From: Haloterrigena salina JCM 13891
Lineage (GTDB): Archaea > Halobacteriota > Halobacteria > Halobacteriales > Natrialbaceae
Reading direction: 5' to 3'
Length of the DNA stretch: 48,814 nt
NCBI RefSeq assembly: GCF_000337495.1
Contig: NZ_AOIS01000029.1
Location: forward strand, 47,720 to 96,533
Notes under the pieces: generated by a model
The model's database searches: none
Told to the model about the DNA's origin: nothing
The model's input: only the letters and a program-made list of their open reading frames with translations
Shown here: positions 22,207 through 30,979 of the stretch, piece by piece
Layout: each line of letters opens with the position of its first letter
Numbering within the stretch: position 1 is the stretch's first letter
Made by a program: the position numbers and the translations under genes

Positions 22207-22561
22207 TGGATACCCGTGCGCCGACGAACGGGGCGCGCGTACCGAGCGTACGATTGACACGGAATTGAGGGTTTTCCCGGGTTACGGTGACTGTCGTCGC
22301 AGCCGACCGACCGAGCGACCGGCGGTTCCGACGTCTCGTCGTTCACTGCGACGTCACGTGTTCATTGGGCACAATTAGCACGACGAACTCGCGCCAGCGC
22401 CTCGAGACCACCTTCGGTGCGACCGGTACTTCCCTGAGGGCGTCCCCCGGTACTATCGCCGCCGACGGGGCCGCTCGCCGGCTTCTCGCGGTTTGGGACC
22501 GATCCGGCAAGCCGATTACTCAATCGAATCTCCTATGAACACGGCGACAATACTCCAGACT
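22207..22561. other. 355-base divergent intergenic region
   Basis: Separates nuoCD and the acyltransferase, so both promoters must be here. No RNA gene or repeat was recognised. The stretch 22535-22561 could be coding if the acyltransferase uses its earlier ATG. Confidence 0.5.
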
Positions 22562-23452
22562 ATGACAAAGCGGTACGTCTCGCTCCCCGGGGAGGCGGAG
22601 GCGGGAATGCGCGAGTTCATCGACGAGGTCGACCGGCGACTTTCGAGCGACGAGGACACCTGTTCGGTCGTCGAGGACGTCCTAATCGATCTCTCGGGCG
22701 ACCGCGAGGCCTACGAGCGCTGGCGGAACGGCGAGTCGGTCTCGCCGGCCGAGCGCGTTCGGTTGCAGAGTTACGACCCCTGTAACACGACCCTCGAGAG
22801 CGAGTACTACGCCGAGAAGGACGAAGAAAAGTTCCGCCGCTCGAAGCACCTCCAGTGGCTGTGGCGGCAGTTCGACAGCCTGCCGATCGCGGACAACGTC
22901 GAGTTCGCGCTCCGATTCCGTCGGATGCTCGCCGAACACCTCTTCGAGGACTGCGGCGACGGCTGTCGCTTCTTCAAGGGGATCACGTTCACCTACGGTC
23001 ACAACATCACGATCGGGGACAACACCGTCGTCCACGACGAGGTCCACTTGGACGACCGCGGGAAGCTGACCATCGGCGACCGCGTCTCGATCTCCGACGG
23101 CGTCCACATCTACAGCCACGACCACGACGTCGTCGATCAGACCGAGGTCCGCAACTACCACACCGTCGTCGAGGACGACGTCCGCCTCACCTACGACGCG
23201 ATGGTCCGCGCGGGCTGTAAAGTCGGCGAGAACGCCATCGTCGGCGCGCGCGGCATCGTCCAGCACGACGTGCCCGCCCACCACATCGCCATCGGCACGC
23301 CCGCCAAGAGCGTCAAGATCAAACCCGGCTGGGAGGACGTCGCCACGCCGATCGACGAGGCCGGCGTCAACCGTCAGGAACAGCGCCGCATCGAGTACGA
23401 TCTCCCCGACGATCTTGAGGTCTTCGACGAGTTCCAACGCGACCTCAGCTGA
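22562..23452 (+). CDS. Left-handed beta-helix (hexapeptide repeat) acyltransferase
   Basis: 296 residues from the ATG at 22562 (MTKRYVSLPGEAEAGM); an ATG at 22535 adds nine residues. The C-terminal half has hexapeptide repeats typical of maltose/galactoside O-acetyltransferases (ITIGDNTVVHDEVHLDD, LTIGDRVSISDGVHIYSHDH). The active-site-like His is in HIYSHDHD, and the CoA end is HHIAIGTPAKSVKIKPGW. The N-terminal about 120 residues are helical and charged, carry scattered Cys, and are not part of the usual acetyltransferase core. The acceptor is unknown. Confidence 0.88.
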   Translation: MTKRYVSLPGEAEAGMREFIDEVDRRLSSDEDTCSVVEDVLIDLSGDREAYERWRNGESVSPAERVRLQSYDPCNTTLESEYYAEKDEEKFRRSKHLQWLWRQFDSLPIADNVEFALRFRRMLAEHLFEDCGDGCRFFKGITFTYGHNITIGDNTVVHDEVHLDDRGKLTIGDRVSISDGVHIYSHDHDVVDQTEVRNYHTVVEDDVRLTYDAMVRAGCKVGENAIVGARGIVQHDVPAHHIAIGTPAKSVKIKPGWEDVATPIDEAGVNRQEQRRIEYDLPDDLEVFDEFQRDLS

Positions 23453-23545
23453 CCGGTCGCCGAGCCTGTTAGTCGCCCCTTTCTGACTCTCAGCAATTCC
23501 TGAGGCGGGGAATATCCAAGTGCCTTGAGAACCTATCGCACACTG

Positions 23546-23875
23546 ATGGAGCTCTGGGGCTGGCTCATCGGCTACGTGGTCTTGTTCGCCCTCCTCCACC
23601 TGGTACTGTACTACGTTTACCTCCGCGGGGACGACGGCGACAGCACGGGTTCGCCCTCGTTCGCCGACCCCGACCGCGCGAGTTCCCGCACCCCGCCGGG
23701 ACCGGACCGGTATCCGCGCGCGGTCGACGACGTCGGCGACCCCGACGATCCCGAGGGCGACTACGACCTCGAGTTCGACGGCGAGACGATCCGCTGTCCC
23801 CACTGCGGCGTCCGGAACGAAGCCGACCAGACGTTCACCTACTGCTGGAACTGCATCTCGGCGCTCCGCCGGTGA
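23546..23875 (+). CDS. Small membrane protein with C-terminal zinc ribbon
   Basis: 109 residues from the ATG at 23546. One N-terminal transmembrane helix (about 4-25, WGWLIGYVVLFALLHLVLYY), then an acidic linker, and a zinc ribbon with CPHCG and YCWNC near the C-terminus. A type common in haloarchaea with no assigned function. A possible TTG start seven codons earlier is less likely. Confidence 0.8.
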   Translation: MELWGWLIGYVVLFALLHLVLYYVYLRGDDGDSTGSPSFADPDRASSRTPPGPDRYPRAVDDVGDPDDPEGDYDLEFDGETIRCPHCGVRNEADQTFTYCWNCISALRR

Positions 23876-24109
23876 GCCCGTCGCATCGGTCTCGATTCCG
23901 GTCGCCGCCTCGACGGTCGGGGACCGCCTCGCCGAAGTCCACCGAGAACCCGTCCTCGAGTCGGCCCTGTGCCCTTCGATTCGCCATTCTCGAAAAATAG
24001 ACTGTCACATTGCGTAACGAATACTCGATACATCCGTCAAAATAACCGAGTAATGAACGATTACGCTTTTGGTCTTCAAGCACACAGTGGGCAGGGACGA
24101 CGAACAGTC

Positions 24110-24430
24110 ATGCACGGAAACCCTACTCACTCCCCCGCCTCGCAGTCTCGCTCTCCATCGGTCTACCGCGCAACGCACGACCCGGATAGTTCGGCCAGGC
24201 TCAGCACGACCGTGAGCCACGCGCTGGCCGACTGCATGGGTACCGACGTCACCGACGGATACGTCTCGCTGTACGACGCCATCGATCCCGAGGCTCTGGA
24301 CAGACTCTTCCGCCCGCGCCACGACGGCCGCCAGCGAAGCGGCGGCTCGCTCGGCTTCACCGTCCGCGACCACTACGTGACGGTCTCGAGCGACGGCGAA
24401 ATCCTGATCGAACCGCCCGCCAAGCGGTAA
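24110..24430 (+). CDS. HalOD1 output-domain protein
   Basis: 106 residues. The C-terminal part (SLYDAIDPEALDRLFRPRH, then a GSLGFTVRDHYVTVSSDGEILI beta-hairpin) matches the HalOD1 domain, a haloarchaea-specific output domain often tied to sensory or response-regulator proteins. Here it stands alone with a short polar N-terminus. An ATG at 24053 is in frame but lies in promoter-like AT-rich DNA, so I prefer 24110. AT-rich sequence at 23990-24070 probably holds the promoter. Confidence 0.8.
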   Translation: MHGNPTHSPASQSRSPSVYRATHDPDSSARLSTTVSHALADCMGTDVTDGYVSLYDAIDPEALDRLFRPRHDGRQRSGGSLGFTVRDHYVTVSSDGEILIEPPAKR

Positions 24431-24554
24431 CCTTCTTCTCGTCGATCGTCGGCGTCCGTCGCGTCCGAAGTGACGACGACGGCAACGAACCCTCTCCTCG
24501 CCCGTGAGGACTGCCGATGCGGCGACGACGGCCGCGAAAAGCAACTCGACCGGC

Positions 24555-25304
24555 CTACGCCGACAGCGCGTCCGCCAGCGTCTCGAGGTGATCGACGCCG
24601 ACGACGGCGACGATGTCGTTCTCGGTCTCGGTTCGCAGCGCCTCGAGCCGATCGATCATGCAGCGCTCGCGGGTGTCGTCGCGGTAGGTGAGCGCGCTGC
24701 CCTCGGTCGCGACGCTGCCCAGCAGCGCCTGGACGCTGGCGACGTGGGAGCGCTCGTGGGCGGCCTGGCGCTCCGGCGTGTCGTCGTGGTCGCAGTCGTA
24801 CTCGATCGGATCGTCGCAGGCGATGGTCATCGACGTCGCGTGGGTCAGCGTCGCCGCGACGCGACAGGTCAGCGCCTCCCGCGTCGCGCCGCCCAGACCG
24901 GAGAGGACGCGGCGGGCCGTCGACGGCGAGACGCGGTCGGCGATCAGCCGGGCCACGAGTCGCCGGACGAACGACCAGTTCGGCGCGTCGATGCCGACGA
25001 CGTCGGCCTCGGGCGCCGCGTGGATCGCGGCGCTCATCTCGCCGCCGAAGCGGGGCGGGGACGACGCGGAGCCGTCGCGGGCGTAGGCGCGGTACAGCGG
25101 CAGAGCCGCCGACGGCAATTCGAGGGCGACCGTCTCGGGGTCGACCGACTCGAGGATGTGATCAACGCGCGCGATGCTTGCGGGGTGGTCGTGGACGACG
25201 CCGAGAAGAATACAGTCGCCCGACGACCCGGGCACCCGGCGGCAAAACTGGGGCGTGATCCGGGGGTCGTCGAACGACGCGGCGAAGGGAGGGGATTCGT
25301 CCAT
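24555..25304 (-). CDS. TraB/PrgY-GumN-like family protein
   Basis: 249 residues. It has the ordered family motifs: LLGVVHDHPAS (35-43, the GTxH-like strand), TVALELP (59-64), and a C-terminal VVGVDHLETLADAL (the VxGxxHxxG-like strand). The family has a tiki/EreA-like fold whose activity is debated. No transmembrane segment is visible, unlike many archaeal TraB proteins, which carry membrane helices at the C-terminus. Substrate unknown. Confidence 0.75.
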   Translation of the reverse strand: MDESPPFAASFDDPRITPQFCRRVPGSSGDCILLGVVHDHPASIARVDHILESVDPETVALELPSAALPLYRAYARDGSASSPPRFGGEMSAAIHAAPEADVVGIDAPNWSFVRRLVARLIADRVSPSTARRVLSGLGGATREALTCRVAATLTHATSMTIACDDPIEYDCDHDDTPERQAAHERSHVASVQALLGSVATEGSALTYRDDTRERCMIDRLEALRTETENDIVAVVGVDHLETLADALSA

Positions 25305-25461
25305 TGATCGACTGGTAATACGCGACTACCGGCATAACCCTTCTGTTGTGCACCGCTTCGAGCGGCGCCGAACGCCACTATCGCGCCGTAACCGGTGCCT
25401 ACTCGAGCGATAACGGGCGAGCGGGCGATAACGGGCCGGTGACCGGCGGAACGGTTTCGGC

Positions 25462-25468
25462 TATTTAT
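25462..25468 (+). promoter_or_regulatory. TATA box for the PRC-barrel gene
   Basis: TATTTAT stands about 80 bases before the ATG at 25547, giving a leader of about 50 bases. Two copies of GCGATAACGGG (about 25406 and 25422) lie just upstream and could be activator or repressor sites. Confidence 0.45.
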
Positions 25469-25546
25469 TGCTCGCGTCTGCCTGTCGTCGGCTAGTCGGT
25501 CCGGCCGCCGGACCGGACTCGACGCGCGAATCATCGTCGAACGAGT

Positions 25547-25792
25547 ATGAGCGAGAGGACACTCACCGAAGCGGACGAGGGGAAACGGGTCCTGAACACC
25601 GACGGGACCGAAGTCGGCCGGCTGGTCGACGTCCACGACGGACGCGGCTACGTCGAACCGGATCCGAGTCTGACGGACACGATCGCGGCGAAACTCGGCT
25701 GGGGATCCAGAAGCGAGGAGGCCCACCCGCTCGACGAGGGTAGCATCGCGGAGATCACCGACGACGCGGTCCGCCTCCGCGGAACGCTCTAG
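25547..25792 (+). CDS. Small PRC-barrel-like domain protein
   Basis: 81 residues. EADEGKRVLNTDGTEVGRLVDVHDGRGYVEPDP is the start of a PRC-barrel-like beta fold, and SIAEITDDAVRLRG closes it. Standalone PRC-barrel proteins of this size are frequent in haloarchaea. They are thought to bind RNA or cell-division partners, which is inference here. Confidence 0.75.
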   Translation: MSERTLTEADEGKRVLNTDGTEVGRLVDVHDGRGYVEPDPSLTDTIAAKLGWGSRSEEAHPLDEGSIAEITDDAVRLRGTL

Positions 25793-25953
25793 TTTTGGCC
25801 GCTCGACTGCGAGTTCGTCCCTCCGGCCTGTCGGGCCGTCTCGATCGGGACGGGCGTATCGCTATCTCAACGCCTCGAGTCGAGGCCGTCGTCGCCGTCC
25901 GCGCTTCGAGGAACCGCTCCGCGGCGGCGTGACCGCTCTCGCGACCCGCGAAC

Positions 25954-27372
25954 CTAGCTCTCGGTGCCGTAGACGGTGACCGACCGGACGGCCGAGTCGT
26001 CCGGGGTCTCGACCCGAACCGGGAACTCGGTCGTCTGGGCCGCCGGATAGGTCGTATAGCCAAGCGACACCGTCGTGCTCGCACCCGACTCGAGCGAGAC
26101 GCTCGTCGAGTCGACCTGCTGGGGATCGTGACCGACGACGAGCGCGACGGTGCCCGAGGCCGATCCGCCGCCGGTGTTCTCGACGACCGCCGTCACCTCG
26201 AGTAAATCGCCGGCGTTGACGGGCGCGTTCGTTCCGGAGATCGAAACCGAGAGGGTCCCCTCGCCGCCGTCACCGGCTCTGCTCCTGATTTCCTCGAGAC
26301 AGGATTGGGCCTGTGGGTTCGAGTGGGAGATCGTCGCGGTCGGATAGTCCGGCGGCAGCGTAATTCCGGTTAACACCGTCCCGAGCTCGCCGTAATCCGG
26401 AACCTCCACGCGAGCGCCGTCGGGCGTGGCGGAGACATCGCGTTCGTCGCCGATCTCGAAGACGATCGTGCCCGCGAACGGCGCGTCGACGTGGGCGCCG
26501 ATCTCGATCCAGTCCTCGATGATCGTGTTCCCGTAGATCGGCTCGCCCCCGGCATCGTCGTAGAAGCCGGTGCTCGCCGCCACGTTGTCGCCGTCGCCGA
26601 ACGTGCCCGAGACCTCGGCCCGCGTACACGAGGTGAAGGTCACGTTCGTCTCGACGGGATCGTCGTTCGTCCCGATCACGCGGACGGTCCGCTCTGCCGA
26701 ATCGGACGAGCCGACCACCCGGGCCGGGAACTCCTGCGTGTTGGCGACGAGGGCCGTCTCGAACTCCAGGGTCACCAGTCGGCCGCCGGTGGACGGCACC
26801 GAAACGGTCGCCGAATCGACGGTCGTCGGATTGTGGCCGACGATCAACTCGACGGTCTCCGTCGTCGACACGTCGCCCTCGGTCTCGAGCCGTGCGGTCA
26901 CCTCGAGGACTTCGCCGGTCGCGAGGGGATCATTTGTCCGGTAGATGTCGATCGCGACCGGTGGCGCGTCCGCGTAGACGAGGACGTTCGTGCGATCGGC
27001 CGCCCCGTCGACGACGACCCAGATCGGAAACTCCTGATCGTTGTCGACGATCGCCGTCTCGAACGTGAGTTCGACGGTCGCCGTGGCCCCGGCACCCACC
27101 TGTATCGACTGCGTGTCGACGACCGTCGGATCGTGGCCGACGACGAGCACGGCGTCGGTCGACAGGGACCCGCTGCCGCCGTACTCGACCGTCGCGGTCA
27201 CCTCGAGGACGGCCCCCGTCTCGACCGGACTGTTCGTCTCCTGAATCGTTACGTCGATCGGTGCGTCCTGCATCGTCGTCCGCGCCGCGGCGGTCCCCGT
27301 AGCGGCGACGGGAACGAGCCCCCCGACCGCGACACCCTCGAGTACCCCTCGGCGCGTCGGTGTCTGCCACAT
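25954..27372 (-). CDS. Tat-exported surface protein with CARDB-like repeats
   Basis: 472 residues. A twin-arginine signal (TRRGVLEGVAVGGLVPVAATGTAAA) marks export. Three CARDB/Ig-like beta repeats follow, each with VVGHDPxxVDSxxVxV and EFPxxV signatures (about 37-140, 141-240, 385-472). Between repeats 2 and 3 sits an unrelated segment of about 140 residues with two Cys (SCTRAEVSGTFG; QAQSCLEEIRSR), not recognised. Probably a cell-surface or secreted adhesion or binding protein. No C-terminal anchor is seen. Confidence 0.8.
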   Translation of the reverse strand: MWQTPTRRGVLEGVAVGGLVPVAATGTAAARTTMQDAPIDVTIQETNSPVETGAVLEVTATVEYGGSGSLSTDAVLVVGHDPTVVDTQSIQVGAGATATVELTFETAIVDNDQEFPIWVVVDGAADRTNVLVYADAPPVAIDIYRTNDPLATGEVLEVTARLETEGDVSTTETVELIVGHNPTTVDSATVSVPSTGGRLVTLEFETALVANTQEFPARVVGSSDSAERTVRVIGTNDDPVETNVTFTSCTRAEVSGTFGDGDNVAASTGFYDDAGGEPIYGNTIIEDWIEIGAHVDAPFAGTIVFEIGDERDVSATPDGARVEVPDYGELGTVLTGITLPPDYPTATISHSNPQAQSCLEEIRSRAGDGGEGTLSVSISGTNAPVNAGDLLEVTAVVENTGGGSASGTVALVVGHDPQQVDSTSVSLESGASTTVSLGYTTYPAAQTTEFPVRVETPDDSAVRSVTVYGTES

Positions 27373-27594
27373 GTTCGATCGAGGTCGGCGAACGATCGAA
27401 AAGGGTAGCGTCCGTTACATCTTCTAATCGGCGAATGCACCCCTTCTCCCGGTACTGGAGAGATTACAACTGACTGGTAACGGCTCCGTAGGGGAACGCG
27501 TTCAATCAACGGCGGTCGACGAACGAATCGGTTTGTCCGAAGTCGAGAGCAAGGATCAGCGATCGGACGGGCGAACGGAGCGAGTATGGGGTGC

Positions 27595-28854
27595 TTAGAC
27601 GCCGGTGGAGTACCGCAGGAGACCGGCGAAGCCGCCGAAGGCGTTGTAGAGCTGTTCGCCCTTCTCGAAGTCCGTCGAGATGAACTTGGTCTCGGTACCC
27701 CGCTGTTCGGCGATTTCGATGAGGTGGTCGATCGCGTCCTCGCGGTCGTCCTCGGTCGCCTCGACCTCGGTGCCGCAGTCGTTGCAGGAGTGGTCGGGCG
27801 TGGACTTGCGGCGGTCGATGACTTCGCGGTCGGTGTTGCCACACTCCGGACAGTCGTAGGTGACGACGTCCTTGCGGAGGTCCTCGCTGATGAGCAGCCG
27901 GTCGACCGCGCCCATCATCAGGTTCCGGCGGGTCTGCTCGAACCCGTAGGTAGCCTGATCGCCGGCGTTGAGTTCCTCGAAGAACTCCTCCATCACCTTC
28001 TTGTCCTTCATCACCTCGGCGTCGGCCAGCGCCTCCTCGGCGTTGTCGACGAGGTCCTTCAGGCCGGACTCGTCGGTGTAGGCGACGTCGAACTTGCCGA
28101 TGACGTTGTCCTGGATCTCGTGGTGGAGGTAGTCACCGTCGAGGAACTCGTCTTTGGTCGGTGAGGGACCGCCGACGAGGATCCCGTCGAGTTCGTGGCG
28201 CCGGGGAACGAACAGGTCGTTCGCCATCCCCGCGACCTCCTGGTAGAAGTTGTCGATGGCCTCGAGGCGCAGGCGGGCGAATCGCTGGGCGGACTGGCCA
28301 CCTTTGCGCTGCTTGCCGGGGACGAGCGAGGACGCGGACTTGACGGGTTCGATGCGCTTGCCCTTCAGCCAGCCGACGTTGGCTTCGCGCCGGTCTAAGA
28401 CGATCAGGCCGTAGAGGCCCTTGTCCGCCAGCATCTCCTCTAAGGGTTCGGTCAGAAAGTCCGAGTCGCAGTGATAGCGGAAGGATTCGACGGGCTGGGG
28501 CGGGCTCTCGAGCACTCGGGTGACCATCTCGGTCCGGCCGCCGCTGCTGTCGACGGCACCCGAGAACAGCACGAGTCCGTTCTCCGGCGGATAGGTGTCG
28601 TAGTACCGAAGTCGGTCCTTGATACTCGTCAGCGCGTCCTGGACGGCCGTCCGCGTCTGTTTGGACTTGATGTTGGCCGCTTCGCTGTGTTCCTGCGTGA
28701 CGTGTTGAACGACGTCACTGATCTGTCTATCGTCGGGAACGTAGATCGTCACAAGCTGCGTCCCGGACCCGTCGAAATCCTTGAGATCCTCGATGACCTT
28801 CCGGAACTCGTATTTCTTCCGGTCGGATTGCTCCTGTTCGCCCTCCTGGCTCAT
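27595..28854 (-). CDS. prf1: Peptide chain release factor aRF1
   Basis: 419 residues. Recognises all three stop codons and triggers peptide release. NIKS (61-64) and YxCxxxF (Tyr127-Phe133) form the stop-codon-reading site, and GGQ (185-187) is the peptidyl-transferase trigger. The C-terminal domain has a zinc mini-domain (CPECG and CNDCG, about 335-365). Length is normal. A TATA-like AAGAATACTT is about 30 bases upstream. Confidence 0.98.
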   Translation of the reverse strand: MSQEGEQEQSDRKKYEFRKVIEDLKDFDGSGTQLVTIYVPDDRQISDVVQHVTQEHSEAANIKSKQTRTAVQDALTSIKDRLRYYDTYPPENGLVLFSGAVDSSGGRTEMVTRVLESPPQPVESFRYHCDSDFLTEPLEEMLADKGLYGLIVLDRREANVGWLKGKRIEPVKSASSLVPGKQRKGGQSAQRFARLRLEAIDNFYQEVAGMANDLFVPRRHELDGILVGGPSPTKDEFLDGDYLHHEIQDNVIGKFDVAYTDESGLKDLVDNAEEALADAEVMKDKKVMEEFFEELNAGDQATYGFEQTRRNLMMGAVDRLLISEDLRKDVVTYDCPECGNTDREVIDRRKSTPDHSCNDCGTEVEATEDDREDAIDHLIEIAEQRGTETKFISTDFEKGEQLYNAFGGFAGLLRYSTGV

Positions 28855-28880
28855 TGTCCCTAGGAAACGGTCCTGTGGGT

Positions 28881-28890
28881 AAGTATTCTT
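28881..28890 (-). promoter_or_regulatory. TATA-like box for prf1
   Basis: Minus-strand AAGAATACTT lies 27-36 bases before the ATG at 28854. Confidence 0.45.
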
Positions 28891-28996
28891 TGAGACGGCG
28901 GTGTCGACGGGAGTCCCAGCGGGCGACTACCATCGCGTTCGCGGTCGCCCGCTCGGCGTTTGCGGGCCGATGTCGAGTCGCGTGCCGAGGTCACGT

Positions 28997-29003
28997 TTTA
29001 AGG
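28997..29003 (+). promoter_or_regulatory. TATA-like box for the MinD-family gene
   Basis: TTTTAAG lies 34-40 bases before the ATG at 29037, giving a leader of about 10 bases. Confidence 0.45.
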
Positions 29004-29036
29004 TCCTGCCGTTCCACTGTCCGGACAGTATCCAGT

Positions 29037-29912
29037 ATGTCTCACGAGACGGTCTATGCTATCGCGAGCGGGAAGGGCGGCGTCGGGAAGACGACGACGA
29101 CGGTGAACCTCGGCACGGCGCTGGCCCAAGCCGGCGAGCGCGTCGCCATCGTCGACGCCGACCTCGGAATGGCGAACCTCGCCGGGTTCGTCAGCCTCAC
29201 CCCCGACTCGACGACGCTGCACGACGTGCTGTCCGGCGACGCGTCGATCGACGACGCCACCTACCGGATCACCGATAACATCGTCGCGGTCCCCAGCGGC
29301 ACCAGCCTCGACGAATATGCCGACACCTCCCCTGAGGGCCTGCGCGAGGTCGTCGCGGACCTCCGCGAACGGTTCGACTACGTCTTTCTCGATGTCGGCG
29401 CCGGAGTCAGTCACGAAACCGTGCTCCCGCTCGGCCTTGCCGACGCCGTCGTTCTCGTCTCCACGCCCGAACCCGCGGCGGTCCACGACTCGAAGAAAAC
29501 CCTCGAGTTGACCGAACGCGCCGGCGGCGAGGTCTCCGGACTCGTCGTCACGCGAACCCGCCCCGACAGCGACGTCTCCTACGAGGAGATCGCCGCGCGC
29601 CTCGAGACCCCGCTCCTGGCGACGATCCCCGACGATCCCGCGGCCCGCGAGAGCGTCTACGCCGGGACGCCGCTGGTCGTCTACGAACCCGACGGACCCG
29701 CCGCCGGCGCCTACCGTCAATTCGCGGCCGATCTGGCCGGCATCGCGGTCGCCGACACGACGGTAGACGCCGACGCGGCCGCCGAGTCCGAGGCCGCCGC
29801 GGCCGACTCCGCCGACTCGTCCGATGACCCCACCGATGAGGAATCCACCGAGCGGGAGGCCGCCCACGACGACGTCTCGAGTGCGATCACCGAGGCCGAA
29901 TCCGACACCTGA
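29037..29912 (+). CDS. MinD/ParA-family P-loop ATPase
   Basis: 291 residues from the ATG at 29037. The deviant Walker A SGKGGVGKTTT (11-21), IVDADLGMANL and DYVFLDVGAGVS identify the MinD/ParA superfamily. Haloarchaea encode several MinD paralogues, some affecting motility and chemotaxis positioning (known for MinD4 in Haloferax), so division-site placement should not be assumed. The last 45 residues are an Ala/Glu/Asp/Ser-rich tail with no obvious amphipathic membrane helix. Upstream in-frame sequence lacks coding character. Confidence 0.9.
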   Translation: MSHETVYAIASGKGGVGKTTTTVNLGTALAQAGERVAIVDADLGMANLAGFVSLTPDSTTLHDVLSGDASIDDATYRITDNIVAVPSGTSLDEYADTSPEGLREVVADLRERFDYVFLDVGAGVSHETVLPLGLADAVVLVSTPEPAAVHDSKKTLELTERAGGEVSGLVVTRTRPDSDVSYEEIAARLETPLLATIPDDPAARESVYAGTPLVVYEPDGPAAGAYRQFAADLAGIAVADTTVDADAAAESEAAAADSADSSDDPTDEESTEREAAHDDVSSAITEAESDT

Positions 29913-30239
29913 TCGGCGATTCACGGTGCTCGCCGGCTTGAGCGATGAGCTCGTCTCGCCCGGTCCGGACCGGTAGGTGGTGCCTGAACGGCTCGGTTCG
30001 CGCTTGCGGCCGCCGATTCGCGTCGGGTTCGATGTCGTTCACGAGGTCGTGATAATCAGTCAATATTGTCGTTCATACAGCACATACCGTCGAGCGTCTC
30101 GTCGATAGCGACTCGCTCGAGTGCTAACAGCCGGCTTTCGAAAGTGAGGGGCCATTCTTTCGGAAAAACTCTCCGCGTAACCGTTGAACTGACTGTAACG
30201 ATCTAATTACTAATCAAATCCCGTAGCGATCGGTCGCCC
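29913..30239. other. 327-base intergenic region
   Basis: The right end (30203-30215, CTAATTACTAATC) is an AT-rich promoter for the lipoprotein gene. No RNA gene or repeat was recognised in the remainder. Confidence 0.5.
30203..30215 (+). promoter_or_regulatory. Promoter-like AT tract for the Tat lipoprotein
   Basis: CTAATTACTAATC stands 25-37 bases before the ATG at 30240, suited to a leaderless mRNA. Confidence 0.45.
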
Positions 30240-30833
30240 ATGGAGCGACGAAAGATCCTCCTTGGCAGTGGCGCAGCGCTCACAACCGCACTCGCGGGCT
30301 GTACCGGCAGCGGCAGTAACGACGACGATTCGGACGACGACAGCGACGATACCGAGTCGATCACCGACGACGAGTCCGAGAACGAAACCGAAAACTCCGA
30401 GAACGACGGGACGGAGAACGAAGCGTCCGAGAACGGCGACGAGAGCGACTCCGAGGACTCCGACGGAACCGACGAGACTGCCAGTACGGATATCCCCGGG
30501 TTCGACGGCTCGAAACTCTCCCTCGAGAGCGACGAAGTCTCGGTCTCGTCCGTCGAGCAAGCGGACAGCACGGTCGATGTCGTCGCGACGAGCGAGATCA
30601 CCGATTACCAGAAACTGTACGCGGAACTGGAGACGCTGGCCGAGGCACACGAGAGCGCGATCGTCGACACCGAGGCGTTCGCGGACGCGATCGACGCCGT
30701 CGACTGGGTCATCGACCACGACGCCAAGCGGGTGGTTTCGTTCTCCGTGAAGACCGACTGGCTCGTCGACTACCAGAACGGCGACCTCTCGGCGGAGGCG
30801 CTCCTCGAGAACGTCAAGTCGACGGCCGAGTGA
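30240..30833 (+). CDS. Tat-dependent lipoprotein, unknown function
   Basis: 197 residues. It begins MERRKILLGSGAALTTALAGC: a twin-arginine-type signal followed by a lipobox (LAGC), so Cys21 is probably lipid-modified and the protein is held at the outer face of the membrane. About 60 residues of Asp/Glu/Ser/Asn spacer follow. The C-terminal globular domain of about 110 residues (LSLESDEVSVSSVEQADSTV ... DWVIDHDAKRVVSFSVK) is not recognised. T-run downstream at 30873. Confidence 0.82.
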   Translation: MERRKILLGSGAALTTALAGCTGSGSNDDDSDDDSDDTESITDDESENETENSENDGTENEASENGDESDSEDSDGTDETASTDIPGFDGSKLSLESDEVSVSSVEQADSTVDVVATSEITDYQKLYAELETLAEAHESAIVDTEAFADAIDAVDWVIDHDAKRVVSFSVKTDWLVDYQNGDLSAEALLENVKSTAE

Positions 30834-30872
30834 GCCGTTCCAGCGACCGATCGACGTTCGACGCAACCGGTC

Positions 30873-30877
30873 TTTTT
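30873..30877 (+). terminator. T-run after the lipoprotein gene
   Basis: TTTTT lies 40 bases past the lipoprotein stop, between convergent genes. Short T-runs are typical archaeal terminators. Confidence 0.4.
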
Positions 30878-30887
30878 GACGCCGTCG

Positions 30888-30979
30888 ACCGCCGTCAGCG
30901 GCGCCTGGCGGTAGCCGCGAGCGATCCGACCGCCGTCAGCGGCGCCTGGCGGTAGCCGCGAGCGATCCGACCGCCGTCA
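30888..30979. repeat. 41-base tandem duplication abutting the argS stop
   Basis: Two perfect 41-base units (30888-30928, 30929-30969) starting ACCGCCGTCAGCGGCGCCTG, then ten bases of a third that run into the argS stop codon (complement of TCA at 30977-30979). Each unit contains GCGGC and GCCGC arms able to form a short hairpin. Confidence 0.9.

Noticed and set aside
29913-30239. tRNA-like TPsiC-type sequence GGTTCGATG near 30029
   Set aside because: No acceptor stem, D arm or anticodon arm can be assembled around it.
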